A stretch of 64,000 nt of DNA from Paguma larvata (Eukaryota > Chordata > Mammalia > Carnivora > Viverridae), in NCBI GenBank assembly GCA_030068075.1, contig CM057826.1, positions 61,973,312 through 62,037,311 of the forward strand, written 5' to 3'. The stretch's first letter is position 1; every line of letters starts with the position of its first letter. The notes under the pieces were generated by a model. It saw only the letters and a list, made by a program, of their open reading frames with translations. It had not been told where the DNA came from and ran no database searches. A program made the position numbers and the translations under genes. Below, in pieces: positions 1 through 11,773 of the stretch.

Positions 1-1160
1 ATCAAAACTTTTGCTTACAGTTGTATTCCTAGTGCATAATATGATGATTCCTGACACATAAGTATTCATTCAATAAATATTTATCAGCTGCATGTTATTC
101 TGATATTTTAAAAAACACCATAATTTATTGGACTAGCCCCTTATTGATTTTAATTTTGCTATTATAGACAGTAATGTGATGAACTCTCTTGCATGGTCAT
201 AAGAATACGTTTATAGGACAAATTCCTTACAGTGGGATTTTGGAGTTAAAGAGTAATATGTATTTATAATTTTAATATATACTACTGTCGAGGACATTAT
301 GTCATTCTTTGTGGGCTCCTAGTATCTGAATCCCAGAACTTTGTTTACAGAACTCCCACCTTTTGAGATATAGTCTGTTTCTAACTGAAGAAGCTGAAAT
401 GCCAGATACTCATGTCATGTTCCCAAATAACTTTGCACGTAGGGCTTGAACATAGAACCTAGATACACCAGTCAGAGGTACTTACTCCAGACTTTGAATT
501 GGAAGCTGGTGATGAGAAGAAGCAGGGTCCGTGGACTCCATTTTGGTGAGAATGCCATCAGCAATGACCTGTAGCAGTTATAAAGGTGCTGGTGGCAGGG
601 TAGGGTATAGCATGGTGCTGCTGGCCAGACCAGCTGGGGTGTTTTACCCAGTGCCCCTGATAATGGGGTATTCAGTTGTACAACATGGTTTGGAGCACCA
701 GATTTTGGTTGTGTAGATTCCAAGCTTGGTTTTCAGGCTCTTGTCTGGATTCTAGGAACCATTATCCTTTATGAGCTCCTTTTGTGGTTAAATTAGAGAG
801 AGGTTCTGGGTTTTTTGTTTGATGCTTGCACCTAAGAACATTGACATATAGCCACCAAATTATACTTCCAAAAGTTTATAACATATACTATTATACAGAC
901 TGTGTATGAGAATACTTGTTTTCTTATACTCTGGCCGACCTGGATATTATCAAAGTTCTTAGATTTGTGCCAAATCTAATAGTCTGATGTTTCAGTTATA
1001 TAGAATTTTGCTGAAAGGATAAATTTCTCAAATGTTGGTTAGCTTATTTCATAGTATCAAGTTTCTAGATAATTTGGACCTATTTTCTACATATTTTAAT
1101 TACTGCACTTCTACAGTTTATCTTGCTATCTGGTAGGGCAAAGTCTCCCGTGATGTTGTG
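1..1160. other. AT-rich intron, no gene seen
   Basis: Presumed SIMC1 first intron. It contains no splice-bounded open frame. The small overlapping open frames at about 470-720 are in moderately GC-rich sequence that could be an old repeat, but I cannot name a family. Confidence 0.5.
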
Positions 1161-1170
1161 ATTGTGATAT

Positions 1171-1253
1171 TGAGCCCAGCATGGGGCTCAAACTCACCTA
1201 CCGTGATCATGCATGACCTGAGCTGATGTCAGACGCTTAACCCAGGTGCCCCT
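1171..1253 (-). mobile_element. Carnivore SINE, 5' part only
   Basis: The reverse complement reads aggggcacctgggttaagcg-like head and B-box region; the CT-rich body and tail are missing, so this is a truncated old copy. Confidence 0.75.
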
Positions 1254-1439
1254 ATACCATATGTTAACTAATTTGGATTTAAATTTTAAAAATTTTAAAT
1301 TTTAAAAATTTAAAAATATATGTACATGTTTTTGATCATTCAGATGACAAAATATATATATTTATCATGTATATGTAGTCTTCACCCATGGTTCTTGGCT
1401 CACAGCTCTCAAAACCCTTGGAACTCCTTTAGTGATGAG

Positions 1440-2065
1440 AAGTTAAAGGTGTTCTTTGTTATGTTAGTGAGGTAACTTTTGGAAAACACCTAAGGGTGGA
1501 GGCTGGTTTTATCAGTGAAGCCAACCAGGTGATTAGAGGATTGAAATTTTCAGTCCCACCCCCAGACCTCCAGAGAGTGGGGAGGGCCTAGAGATAGACT
1601 TCAATCACCAGTGACCAATGATTCAATCAATTGTGACTATATAATGAAACCTTCATAAACACCGAAAGGACAAGATCTGGAGAGCTTCTGGGTTGGTGAA
1701 CACGTAGAAGCTAGGAGAGGGGCCCCTGGGGGGCTCAGTCAGTTGGCATCTGACTCTTGACTTCGGCTCAGGTCATGATCTCACAGTTGTGAGTTCAAGC
1801 CCCACATCAAGCTCTGTGCTCGCTCTCTTTCTCTCTTTCTCTCTTTCAGAATAAATAAACTTAAAAAAAAAGTTGCTAGGAAAGTGGCACACCTGGAGAG
1901 GGTTTGGAAGTTTTTCTGAGCCCTTATGGAATCTGATTCTATCTCCAGGTAGATCGTGTCAGAGTTGAGTTGAATTCTCAGATACGAGAGAATTGCTTAC
2001 TGGTGTGGGGAAGCCTCCACAGAACACATTGGAGTTGGATCCAGGAACCTTTTTCATCTCCTCAC
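1440..2065 (+). mobile_element. Ancient LTR, plus orientation
   Basis: Contains aaccaaccaggtgattagag-like U3, a cttcataaacaccgaaagga stretch where family relatives have cataaaaaccc (TATA region), and ctatctccaggtagatcgtg near the 3' end. The same element, reversed, lies at 12550-13380. It is interrupted by a SINE at 1719-1871. Probably an ERVL/MaLR-age LTR shared across placental mammals; family not certain. Confidence 0.65.
1719..1871 (+). mobile_element. Carnivore SINE inside the LTR
   Basis: Head ggggcccctggggggctcag, short CT body and A tail. It is flanked by gctagga on both sides (about 1710 and 1874), the target-site duplication. Confidence 0.9.
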
Positions 2066-2110
2066 TTATCTTTTGTTTTCCCTTACAGTTTTTTGTTTTG
2101 TTTTGGTTAA

Positions 2111-2320
2111 TTTTTTAACATTTATTTATTTTTGAGAGACAGAGAGACAGAGCATGAGCAGGGGAAGGGCAGAGAGAGAGGCAGACACAGAATCTGAAAC
2201 AGGCTCCAGGCTCTGAGCCATTAGCACAGAGCCCAACGCGGGGCTCGAACTCACAGACCACAAGATCAGGACCTGAGCCGAAGTCGGCTGCTCAACCGAC
2301 TGAGCCACCCAGGTGCCCCT
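2111..2320 (-). mobile_element. Carnivore SINE, full length
   Basis: Complete reverse copy from the tail (aacatttatttatttttgag) to the head (cacccaggtgcccc). T/G-rich flanks are repeated on both sides. High similarity to consensus suggests a fairly young copy. Confidence 0.93.
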
Positions 2321-2449
2321 GTTTTGTTTTTTATGTTACTCTTGAGTCTTTTCTGTTTCAGATGAACTTTTGAATCATCTCATCCATTTCTTTTAAAAAT
2401 ACCATTGGAATTTTACTTAGTATTTATTGGATTCATAGATTAATTTAGG

Positions 2450-2880
2450 GGAGAACAAACACTTTTTAAACTTCAAAATTTTTGTTACAAAAGTCATATG
2501 AACAGTCTGAATAAACCTATATCTAATAAAGAAATTGAATCAATGAATAATAACCTTCTAAATCAGAAAGTACCAAGCCCAGTTGGGTTCACTGGCATAT
2601 TCTACTAAACATTTAAGGAAAAAATTATACCAATTCTCTATGGAATATAGAAGCAGAGAAGACACAGCCTAACTCATTCTATGAGGCCAGCATTACCCTA
2701 CTACCCTAAAACCAGACAAAGACATTATAAGAAAAGAAAAACATTAATATCTCTCACTGAACATATGCAAAAAAACTTAACAGAGTGTTAGCAAACTGAA
2801 GCCGACAGTGTCTAAAAAGAATTATGCACCATTATCAAGAGGGATAGTATGCAAGCCTGTTGAACATTCAAAAATCAATT
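2450..2880 (+). mobile_element. L1 ORF2 fragment (reverse-transcriptase region)
   Basis: Diverged sequence with recognisable L1 landmarks: ggttcactggcatattctac, atgaggccagcattaccc and gttgaacattcaaaaatcaa. It is full of stops and ends where an L1 5'UTR begins. Confidence 0.8.
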
Positions 2881-2883
2881 AAT

Positions 2884-5800
2884 GTGGGGTGGGAAACATG
2901 GCAGCAGAGTAGGAGGACTTTAGGCTTACTTCATCCCACGAATACAACTAGATAACTATCAAGTCATCCTAAATATGTCATAAATTTATCTGAAGACTAG
3001 CATAACAAACTCCACAACTAAAGAGACGTGGTTTGGGACAGAAACAGATAGTGGCTGCTATCTTGGGGAGGGAGCCATGGTCATGGAGAAGGGTGAGACA
3101 CGAGTACACAGGGGAGCACACAGGGAAAACAAATCCCCATAGCTAGCAATTGGCTTGGAAAGTAAGAAGAGTTGATTTCATGAGTTCTTGCAACCAGTGG
3201 GGCTTAAAGCCTGGAATTTTAAAGGTCAGCAGGCTTGGCTGGGATAGAACCCAAAAGGCATTGCTCTGCTGTTGGAGAGAAGGCAGGCAAACAACCCACA
3301 GATATACAGTATAGAAACAGTGATCTGAAGACTGTCTAGGTCACACAATGTGGAGGTTATTTGCTCACCTCAGAGCATATTCCAAAGAGACAGTGTCAGT
3401 GGAGACACCCCTCCAGAAACAGAGGAACTGGCTGATGCCATTTCCCCCCACTGCCCTCACATAAACACAGAGCCACGTACAGGAACCAGAGCAGCACCAA
3501 ACATACTACCTAACTTGCTTACACCAAGCCCCACCCCCCATGCTCTTGTGGAATCACCCCTCCTAGTCACACTTACCTCATTCCCAGCACAATGGGCCCC
3601 CTTCCCCAGAGAAGTGGCCCAAACTCCTGCTCACACCATGTTTCCTGACTTGGGAATTTTGCAGGATCTCAGTTCTGTTGGTGGTGGCAACAGTCTCATT
3701 TCACAAAAAGACCAGAGCACACCTAGTTAAAACATACCACATTCAGGCCAAACACCACCCGCAATACGCAAATAGAACGTATTACAAATGACTGGCCTGA
3801 AGGATAAAGTGGCCAGGACAAAACAGAGCACATACAGTACACACTGGAGACCCTCCCAGAAGCCCCAAGCCCTGGGGAACAAGGGACACTACACAGCAGG
3901 GCACTAGGGGACATCTTCATAAGGCCATTACCCTCAAGAACAAGAGACATAGCTGACTTACCTAACACACAGAAACAGGCACAAAGACTTAGACAAAATG
4001 AGAAGACAGAAATTTATCCCAAATGAAAGAACTGGACAAGGCTATGGCCAGAGATCTAAGTGAAACAGATATAAGTAACATGCCTGATAGAGAATTTAAA
4101 GTAGTGACCATAAGTATACTCACTGGACTTGAGAAAAGAGTGGGAGACCTGAGTGAGATCCTTGAAACAGAAATAAGGAATAACATAGCAGAAATAAAGT
4201 GCTGAATAAATGAAATGAAAAACATATTTGAAGAAGGCATCAACAGGCTGGAAGAAACAGAGGAATGAATTATTGACCTAGAAGACAGAGTAAGGGAAAG
4301 TAATCAGTCTGAACAAAAGAGAGAAAAAAGAATTATGCAAAATGAGAATAGACTAGGGAACTCAATGACTTGTTCAAACATAATAATAATCATAGCAGTC
4401 CCAGAAAAAGAGAGAAATGGGGGCAGAACATTTATTTGAAGAAATAATAACTGAAAACTTCCCTAATCTGAAAAAGAAAATAAATACCCGCATCTGGGAG
4501 GCACAGAGAACTTCATCAGAATCAGCCAAAACAAATCCATACCAAGACATATTGCAATAATTAGGCAAAATATAGGGATAAACAAATTTTAAAACAGTAA
4601 GACCAAAGAAGACCGTAACTTACAAGAGAAAACCCATAAGGCTACCAGTGGATTTTTACAGCAGAAACATTCAAAGTCAGAAAGGTGTGACTGAATGGGA
4701 AAAATGGGCAACCAAGAATTCTCTATCCAGAAAGGCTATCATTCAGGATAGAAGCAGAGATAGTTGCCCAGACCAACAAAAACTAAAGGAGTTCATGATC
4801 ACTAAACTAACCCTGCAAAATATTAAAGGAGACTCTTTTAGTAGAAAGGAGGTACCAAAAGTGACACTATAAAGATAATAAACAAAAAAGCAGTAAATAC
4901 GAACACTTCTGTAAAAACTCAATCAAAGAACTCACAAAATAAGAGGACGTAAAATAGGACAACATATACCTAAAATGGGGAAGGAGAGAAGTAAAGAACA
5001 GGCTCAAACTTAAACAGCTATCTCCTTAATGTAGACTGCTGTATGCAGAAGAGGTTATGTAGAAGCCTAATGGTAACCATATATCAAAATCCACTAATGA
5101 ATATGCAAAGAATAAACAGAAATCCAAATATATCACTAAAGAAAATCAGCAAGTATGAAAGAGAGAAAGACAAGAAAGGATCAGAGAAAATCTTCAGAAA
5201 CAACCACAAAACAAATAATAAAATGACAAAATGTGTTGATACATATGTATCAATAATTACTTTGAATGTAAGTGGGCTAAATGCTCCAATCAAAAGACAT
5301 AGGATAACAGGGGGAAAAAAGATATGGGGTGACAGATTGGATAAAAAAAACAAGACTCATCTCTATGCTGCCTACAAGAGGCTTTGTCTAGACCTAAAGA
5401 TACCTGCACATTGAAAGTAAGGTGGTGGAGAAACACCTATCATGCAAATGGATGTCAGAAGAAAGCTAGATTAATAATACTTAGACAAAATAGACTTTAA
5501 AACAAAGACTGTAACCTGTAACAAGAGACAAAGACACTGTATAATAGGACAATCCAACAAGAAGATAAAACAGTTGCAAATATCTATGCAGCCAACATAG
5601 GAGCACCCAAACACATAAAACAATTAATAACAAACATAAAGGAACGAATCAATAATGATACAATAATAGTAGGGGACTTTAACACCCCACTTATATCAAT
5701 GGCAGATGATCTAAACAGAAAATCAACAAGGAAACAATGGCTTTGAATGACACACTGGAACAGATGGATTTAAGAGATATATTCAGGGCATTCCATCCTA

Positions 5801-7538
5801 AATCAGCAGAATACACATTCTTTTCAAGTGCACATGGAACATTCTCCAAAATAGATCGCAGCCCACAAAACAAGCTTCAAATTCAAGATCGAAGTCATAC
5901 CATGCATCTTTTCTCACCACAACACTATTAATCTAGAAGTCAACCACAAGAAAAAGTCTGAAAAGATCACAAATACATAGAGAGTAGATAACATGCTACT
6001 AAACAATGAATGGGTCAACCAGGAAATAAAAGAAGAAATATAAAAGTACATGGAAACAAATGAAAGTGAAAACACAATGGTCCAAAACCTTTGGGATTCA
6101 GAAGTGGCTCTAAGAAGGAAGTTTATAGCAATACAGACCTACATCAAGAAGCAAGAAAAATCTGAAATAAACAACCCAACCTTACACCTACAGGAGCTAG
6201 AAAAAGAAGAAAAAACAAAAGCCAAACCAACAGAAGGAAGGAAATAATAAAGATTAGAGCAGAAATATGTGATATAGAAACCAAAAACAAAACAAACAAA
6301 AAAAAAAAACAGTAGAACAGATCAGTGAAATCAGTTGGTTCTTTGAAAAAAAATCAAGAAAATTGATAAACCTCTAGCCAGACTTATCAAGAAGAGAAAT
6401 GACTCAAATAAAACTCACAAATAGAGAGGAGAAATAACAACCAACCTTACAGAAATACAATCACAAGAGAATATTATGAAAAACTATATACCAACAAATT
6501 AGACAACCTAGAAGAAATAAATTCCTAGAAACATATAACCTACCAAAATTGAAGCAGGAAGAAATAAAAATTTTGAACAGACTTGATAACCAGCAAATAA
6601 ATTGAATCAGTAATCAAAAAACTCCCAACAGATAAAAGTCCAGGACCAGATGGCTTCGCAGGCTAATTCTACGAAACATTTAAAGAAGAGTTAATACCTG
6701 TTCTTCTCAAACTATCCCAAAGAATAGAAAAGAGGAAAACCCAAATTTTTTCTATGAGGCCAGCATTACCCTGATACTAAAACTGGATAAAGACACAACT
6801 AAAAGAGAGAGCTACAGTTGAATATCCCTGATGAACATAGATATAAAGATCCTCAACAAAATACTAGCAAACTGGATTCAACAATACATTAAAAATATCT
6901 TTCATCATGATCAAGTAGGATTAATTCCTGGGTTACAAGGGTGGTTCAATATTTGCAAATCAGTCAACATGATACATCATATCAGTAAGAGAAGGATAAG
7001 AACCATAGGATCATTTCAATAGACAGAGAAAAAGCATTTTACAATTTACAACATCCATTCCTGATAATAACCCTCAACAAAGTAAGTTTATTTTTTTTCA
7101 ACAAAGTAAATTTAAAGGGAACATACCTCAACATAATAAGGCTGTATATGAAAAATCCACAGCTAACATCATCCTTAGTGGGGAAAAACTGAGAGCTTTT
7201 CCCCTAAGCTAAGGAACAGAGCAAGGATGTCCACTCTCACCACTTACATTCATCATAGTACTGGAAGTCCTAGCCCAGCAATCAGAGAGAGAGGAGAGAA
7301 GAGGAAAAAAAGGAAGACAAGAAAGGGAGAGGGGGAGAGAGAGTAGAGAAGAGAGAAGAGAAAAAGAAAAGGAAAGAAAATAAATGCATACAAATCAGTA
7401 AAATCTTTACTATTTGCAGATGACACACTACTATATATATGGAAAACCCAAAAAACTCCACCCAAAAACTATTAGAACTGATAAATTCAGTAAAGTCACA
7501 GGATACAAAATTAATGTACAGAAATATGTTGCATTTCT
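2884..7538 (+). mobile_element. L1, 5'UTR to mid-ORF2, decayed
   Basis: The 5' end starts at gtggggtgggaaacatggcagcagag-type sequence, typical of a carnivore L1 promoter end. ORF1 begins at 4023 (MKELDKAMARDLSETDIS...) and is broken by a stop after 60 codons; other ORF1 pieces follow to about 4870. ORF2 starts near 5220 (LNVSGLNAPIKRHR endonuclease landmark) and is broken repeatedly; reverse-transcriptase landmarks include PDGFAG (6650) and the [11 protein letters not shown] motif (6930). A second L1 was inserted at 7539. Confidence 0.85.
7262..7392 (+). repeat. Purine-only tract, about 125 bp
   Basis: Almost pure A/G (gagagaggagagaagaggaa and similar) expanded inside the old L1 ORF2 between agtcctagcccagcaatcag and aaataaatgcatac. 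There is no fixed unit. Confidence 0.85.
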
Positions 7539-8474
7539 TTTTTTTTTTAACTTTTTGTTGTCAAATTGGTTTCCATATAACACTCAGTGCTCATCCCAAC
7601 CCGCGCCCTGCTCAGTGCCCGTCACCCACTCTCCTCCCTCCCATACACCCCTCAAACCTTGGTTTGTTCTTTGTATTTAAGAGTCTCTTATGTTTTGTCT
7701 CCCTCCCTCTCTGTGTCTTTTTTCCCTCCCCTCTTTCCCTCCTCCCTGGTTTTCTGTTAGGTCTCTCTCTCACCATTGCTATTTAACATAGTGTTGGAGG
7801 TCCTAGCATCACCAATCAGACAACAAAACGAAATAAAGGGCATCAAGATTGGCAAGGATGAAGTCAAACTTTCACTTTTTGCAGACGACATGACACTTTA
7901 CTTGGAAAACCCGACAGAATCCACCAAAAGCCTACTAAAACTGATCCATGAATTCAGCAAAGTTGCAGGATACAAAATCAATGTACAGAAATCGGTGGCA
8001 TTTCTATACACAAACAATGAAGCAACAGAAAGAGAAATAAGGAAGCTAATCCCATTCACAATTGCACCAAAAACCATAAAATACCTAGGAATAAACTAAC
8101 CGAGGATGTAAAAGATCTCTATGCTGAAAACTATAACAAATTTGTGAAGGAAATTGAGGAAGACACAAGGAAATGGAAAAACATCCCATGCTCAGGGATT
8201 GGAAGAATAAATATCATTAAAATGGCAATACTACCAAAAGCAATCTACACATTCAATGCAATACCAATCAAAATTGCACCAGCATTCTTCTCAAAGCTAA
8301 AGCAAACAATCCTAAAATTTGTATGGAACCGCAAAAGACACGAATAGCCAAAGTAATACTGAAGAATAAAACCAAGGTGGGAGACATCACAATTCCAGAT
8401 TTTAACCTCTACTACAAAGCGGTAGTCATCAAGACAATATGGTACTGGCACAAAAACAGATACATAGGCCAATG
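7539..8474. mobile_element. Twin-primed (5'-inverted) L1 inserted in the older L1
   Basis: The flanks share gcatttct (7531-7538 and 8475-8482). The left part, 7539 to about 7765, is an L1 3'UTR on the minus strand, starting with its poly(A) as a T run. The right part, about 7766-8474, is ORF2 on the plus strand, carrying FADD and downstream landmarks ([18 protein letters not shown]). Opposite orientations within one duplication are the signature of twin priming. Both halves are closer to the carnivore consensus than the host L1 is. Confidence 0.85.
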
Positions 8475-8977
8475 GCATTTCTATATACCAAAAATGAAGC
8501 AGCAGAAAGATAAGAAAACTCCCATTTATGGGGTGCATGGCTGCCTCAGGTGGGAGAGTATTCAAGTCTTGATCTTGGGGTCATGGGTTCGAGCCCCATT
8601 TTGGGCATACAGCATGCTTAAAAAATATATATCCTGTTTACAATTGCACCAAGAATAAGATACCTAGGAATAAATGTAACCAAAGAGGTGAAAGACCTGT
8701 ACTCTAAAAACTATAAAACACTGATGAAAAAAATTGAAGATAACACCAAGAAATGGAAAGACATTCCATGCTCAGAGGTTGGAAGAACAAATATTGTTAA
8801 AACATCTATACTACCCAAAGCAATCTATACATTCAGTGCAATCCCTATCAAAATAGCAATAGCATTTTGACAGACCTGGAACAAACAATTCTAAAATTTG
8901 TATGGAACTGCAAAAGACCCTGAATAGCCAAAGCAATCTTGAGAAAGAAAAGAAAAGCTGGAGGCATCACAATTTTG
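8475..8977 (+). mobile_element. Continuation of the older L1 ORF2
   Basis: Resumes exactly where 7538 stopped (atatacc...gaagcagcagaaag) and runs through atacctaggaataaatgtaa and acattccatgctcagag landmarks. It is interrupted by a short SINE at 8530-8631. Confidence 0.82.
8530..8631 (+). mobile_element. Short carnivore SINE lacking the CT body
   Basis: About 100 bp: tRNA-like head with ggtcatgggttcgagcccca, then directly an A/T tail. Flanked by cccattta and cctgttta. Same short type as 13872 and 44335. Confidence 0.75.
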
Positions 8978-9166
8978 CATGTTGCTGTCCAGTTTTCCCA
9001 GCACCATTTGCTGAAGAGACTGTCTTTTTTCCCATTGCATGTTCTTTGCTGCTTTGTCAAAGATTAATTGGCCATATAGTCGTGCATTTATTTCTGGGTT
9101 TTCTGTTATGTTCTGTTATCTCTGTGTCTATTGTGCCAGTCCCATATTGTTTTGGTAAAGTATCAA
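8978..9166 (-). mobile_element. Inverted L1 ORF2 segment
   Basis: Read on the minus strand it gives agtctcttcagcaaatggtg, an L1 ORF2 landmark that should follow the preceding segment on the plus strand. So about 190 bp are flipped relative to the surrounding L1 DNA. Confidence 0.75.
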
Positions 9167-9169
9167 AGA

Positions 9170-9967
9170 ACTAAATAAATGGAGGAGTAGTCCATGTTTG
9201 TGGTTAGAAAGACTCAATATTGTCAAGATAGATTCAACACAATCCCAGTCAAAATCCTAGCAAGTTATTTTGTAGATCTTAACAAGGTGATTGAAGTTTA
9301 TATGGAGAGGCAAAAGACTGCAAATAGCCAACTCAGTATTGAAGGAGAAGAACAGAGGACTGCCACTACCTGACTTCAAGACTTACTACAAACTACAGTA
9401 ATCAAGACAGTGTAAAAAGAATAGACAAATAGGTCAGTGGAGCAGAATTCAAAGCCCAGAATTAGACTCACGTTACTATAGTCAAATGATCTTTGACAAA
9501 GGAGCAAAAGTAATTCAATGGAGCAAAGATAGTCTTTTCAACAAATGGTGCTGGAACAACTGGACATTCAGATGCAAAGAAATGAATCTAGACACACATC
9601 TTACATCCTTAGCAAAAATTAACTCACAATGGATCATAGACCTAAAGTAAAATGTGAAACTATAAAACTCCTAGAAGATAAAGTAGAGAAAAACCTACAT
9701 GACTTTGGGCACGGACTTTTTAGATACAACACCAAAGACATGATCCATGAAAGAAATAATTGCTAAGCTGGACTTCATGAAAATTAAAAACTTCTGCTCT
9801 GCAAAAGACCACATCAAGAGAATGAGAAGACAGGCCATAAACTGGGAGAAGACATATGCAAAAGACACATATGACAAAAGACTGTTATCAAAAATATACA
9901 AAGAACTTTTAAAACTCAACAATAAGAAATGAACAGCCTAATTTAAAAATAGCAAAATATCTAGGGA
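9170..9967 (+). mobile_element. Old L1 (L1MA-like) ORF2 3' part
   Basis: Landmarks include tggagaggcaaaagactgca, gatctttgacaaaggagc, ttcaacaaatggtgctgg and gataagctggacttcatgaa. It continues after the SINE as an L1 3'UTR (10173-10295). Confidence 0.85.
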
Positions 9968-10172
9968 CTCTTGGGTGCCTCAGTGTGTTAAGCCTCCGAC
10001 TCTTGATTTCAGCTCGGGTCATGACCTCACATGGTGAGTTTGGGCCCTACATCAGGCTATGTGCTGACCCCATGGAGCCTGCTTGGGATTCTGTCTCGCT
10101 CTTTCTCTGCCCCTTCCTCACTTGCTCTCTATCTTGCTCTTTCAAAATAAATAAAAATAAACTTTAAATAAA
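9968..10172 (+). mobile_element. Carnivore SINE in L1
   Basis: Diverged head (ctcttgggtgcctcagtgtg), CT body and aaataaataaaaataaac tail. Flanked by related agcaaaatatct and ggcaaatacc. Confidence 0.85.
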
Positions 10173-10305
10173 ATGGCAAATACCATGGTGGTATTAGCTG
10201 CTGATAGTGAGGGAGATTGTATGTGAGGAGAGGTGTATATGGGAATGTTCTGAAGTTTTTCAATTTTTGCTGTGAATCTAAAGCTGCTTTAAAAAGTAAA
10301 GTTTA
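10173..10305 (+). mobile_element. L1 3'UTR end
   Basis: Contains tcaatttttgctgtgaatct and aaagctgctttaaaaagtaa, the usual end of L1M 3'UTRs. The SINE array enters at its very end. Confidence 0.75.
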
Positions 10306-10528
10306 GGGGCACCTGGGTGGCTCAGTCGGTTAAGCGTCCAACTTTGGCTCAGGTCATGATCTCGCAGTTTGTGAGTTCGAGCCCCGCGTCGGGCTCTGTG
10401 CTGACAGCTCAGAGCCTGGAGCCTCCTTCAGTTTCTGTGTTTCCCCGTCTCTCTGCCTCTCCCCTGCTCATGCTCTGTCTCTCTCTGTCTCTCAATAATA
10501 AATTAAAATGTTAAAAAAAAAAAAAAAA
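10306..10528 (+). mobile_element. SINE array, copy 1
   Basis: Full-length carnivore SINE. Diagnostic bases: gccccgcgtcggg in the head, cctccttcag and tgtttccccg in the body, caataataaattaaaatg in the tail. Followed by gtaaagttta. Confidence 0.95.
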
Positions 10529-10539
10529 GTAAAGTTTAA

Positions 10540-10759
10540 GGGTGCCTGGGTGGCTCTGGTGTGTAAGTGTCCGACTTCAGCTCAGGTCATAATCTCACAG
10601 TTTGTGGGTTCGAGCCCCACGTTGGGCTCTGTGCTGACAGCTCAGAGCCTGGAGCCTCCTTCAGATTCTGTGTTTCCCCGTCTCTCTGCCCCTCCCCTGC
10701 TCATGCTCTGTCTCTCTCTGTCTCTCAATAATAAATTAAAATGTTAAAAAAAAAAAAAA
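10540..10759 (+). mobile_element. SINE array, copy 2 (recombinant)
   Basis: The 5' half has the bases of copy 3 (gggtgcctg, gtaagtgtccgactt, ataatctcac, cccacgttggg). The 3' half has those of copy 1 (cctccttca, tgtttccccg, caataataaattaaaatg). Followed by the same gtaaagttta spacer. The switch lies within about 10625-10645. Confidence 0.93.
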
Positions 10760-10770
10760 GTAAAGTTTAA

Positions 10771-10982
10771 GGGTGCCTGAGTGGCTCTGATGGGTAAGTG
10801 TCCGACTTCGGCTCAGGTCATAATCTCACGGTTTGTGGGTTCGAGCCCCACGTTGGGCTCTGTGCTGACAGCTCAGCCTGGAGCCTGCTTCAATTCTGTG
10901 TCTCCCTCTTTCTCTGCGCCTCCCCTGCTCCTGCTCTGTCTCTCTCTCAAAAATAAATATACATTTAAAAAAATAAAAAAAA
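10771..10982 (+). mobile_element. SINE array, copy 3
   Basis: Head as in copy 2; body and tail differ from copies 1 and 2 (gcctgcttcaattctg, caaaaataaatatacattt). The outer flank ataaagtttatta matches the array's target. Confidence 0.94.
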
Positions 10983-11018
10983 TAAAGTTTATTAATTTAA
11001 GTAAAAGTTATATGTGCT

Positions 11019-11208
11019 AGAGCACCTGGGTAGCTCCATTGGTTGAGCATCTGACTTTGGCTCAGGCCAAAAGTCTCGCAGTTCCTGATTCGAGCCCCAC
11101 ATTGGGCTTGCTGCTGTCAGTGCAGAGCCCACTTCGGATTCTCTGTCTCCGATTCTCTCTGCTCCCCCCCCACTTGCACTCTCTCAAAAAATAACATTAA
11201 AAAAAAAA
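11019..11208 (+). mobile_element. Carnivore SINE
   Basis: Head gagcacctgggtagctccat, C-run in the body, tail of A's. Moderately diverged. Confidence 0.9.
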
Positions 11209-11209
11209 G

Positions 11210-11760
11210 TTTCACGTACCAATCCAAGAAATTCAAATACTTTAAGGTAATGTTAGCCCCAACTCATTATTTTCCAGTTTTTCTGGCTTTTGTCACATTT
11301 TTTTAAAGTTACTTGTTTTTAATTTCAGCTTTATTGAAGTGTAATTCAATTGAGGTGTAAATAAAATTATAAGATATTTAAAGTATACATTGCAGTGATT
11401 TGATACACATATATATTGTGAAAGGCTTCCCTCCATCTAGTTAATTAGCAACACTTTTATTTTCCTAATCAAAATTTCACACATTATAAACTTTAATGTC
11501 ATTCTGTCACATTTTCTAAAAATCCTCAGTATTTTATTTATTTTTTTTAAATCAGCATTTTAATGAGATTAATGTAGAAAGATTTGCTATCCTACAGTGT
11601 TGCATCTTTCTACACAATAGTGGACAGAATAGTGTTTTCATGTATTTAGACATTTAGGATTGTTACTTAAATGGGCTTTTTTAAAGTTTTCTTCATGTAG
11701 GTCTTGAAATTTCCCAGGAAGTCTACTCCGCAGACGTTTTAACTTTCTTTTATTAAAATA
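11210..11760. other. Intron, likely old L1 3'UTR remnant, no gene
   Basis: AT-rich. 11320-11450 resembles an L1M 3'UTR on the minus strand (tttattgaagtgtaattcaa), too diverged to assign. Nothing else seen. Confidence 0.45.
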
Positions 11761-11773
11761 TGTGTATTTTAAT

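Noticed and set aside
3350..3730. 126-codon open frame upstream of L1 ORF1
   Set aside because: It is within the L1 5'UTR, Pro-rich by composition, and has no recognisable L1 protein feature.
10306..10400. tRNA genes (A and B box-like heads in SINEs)
   Set aside because: The heads are tRNA-derived SINE promoters with no intact cloverleaf or acceptor stem; they recur across the window.
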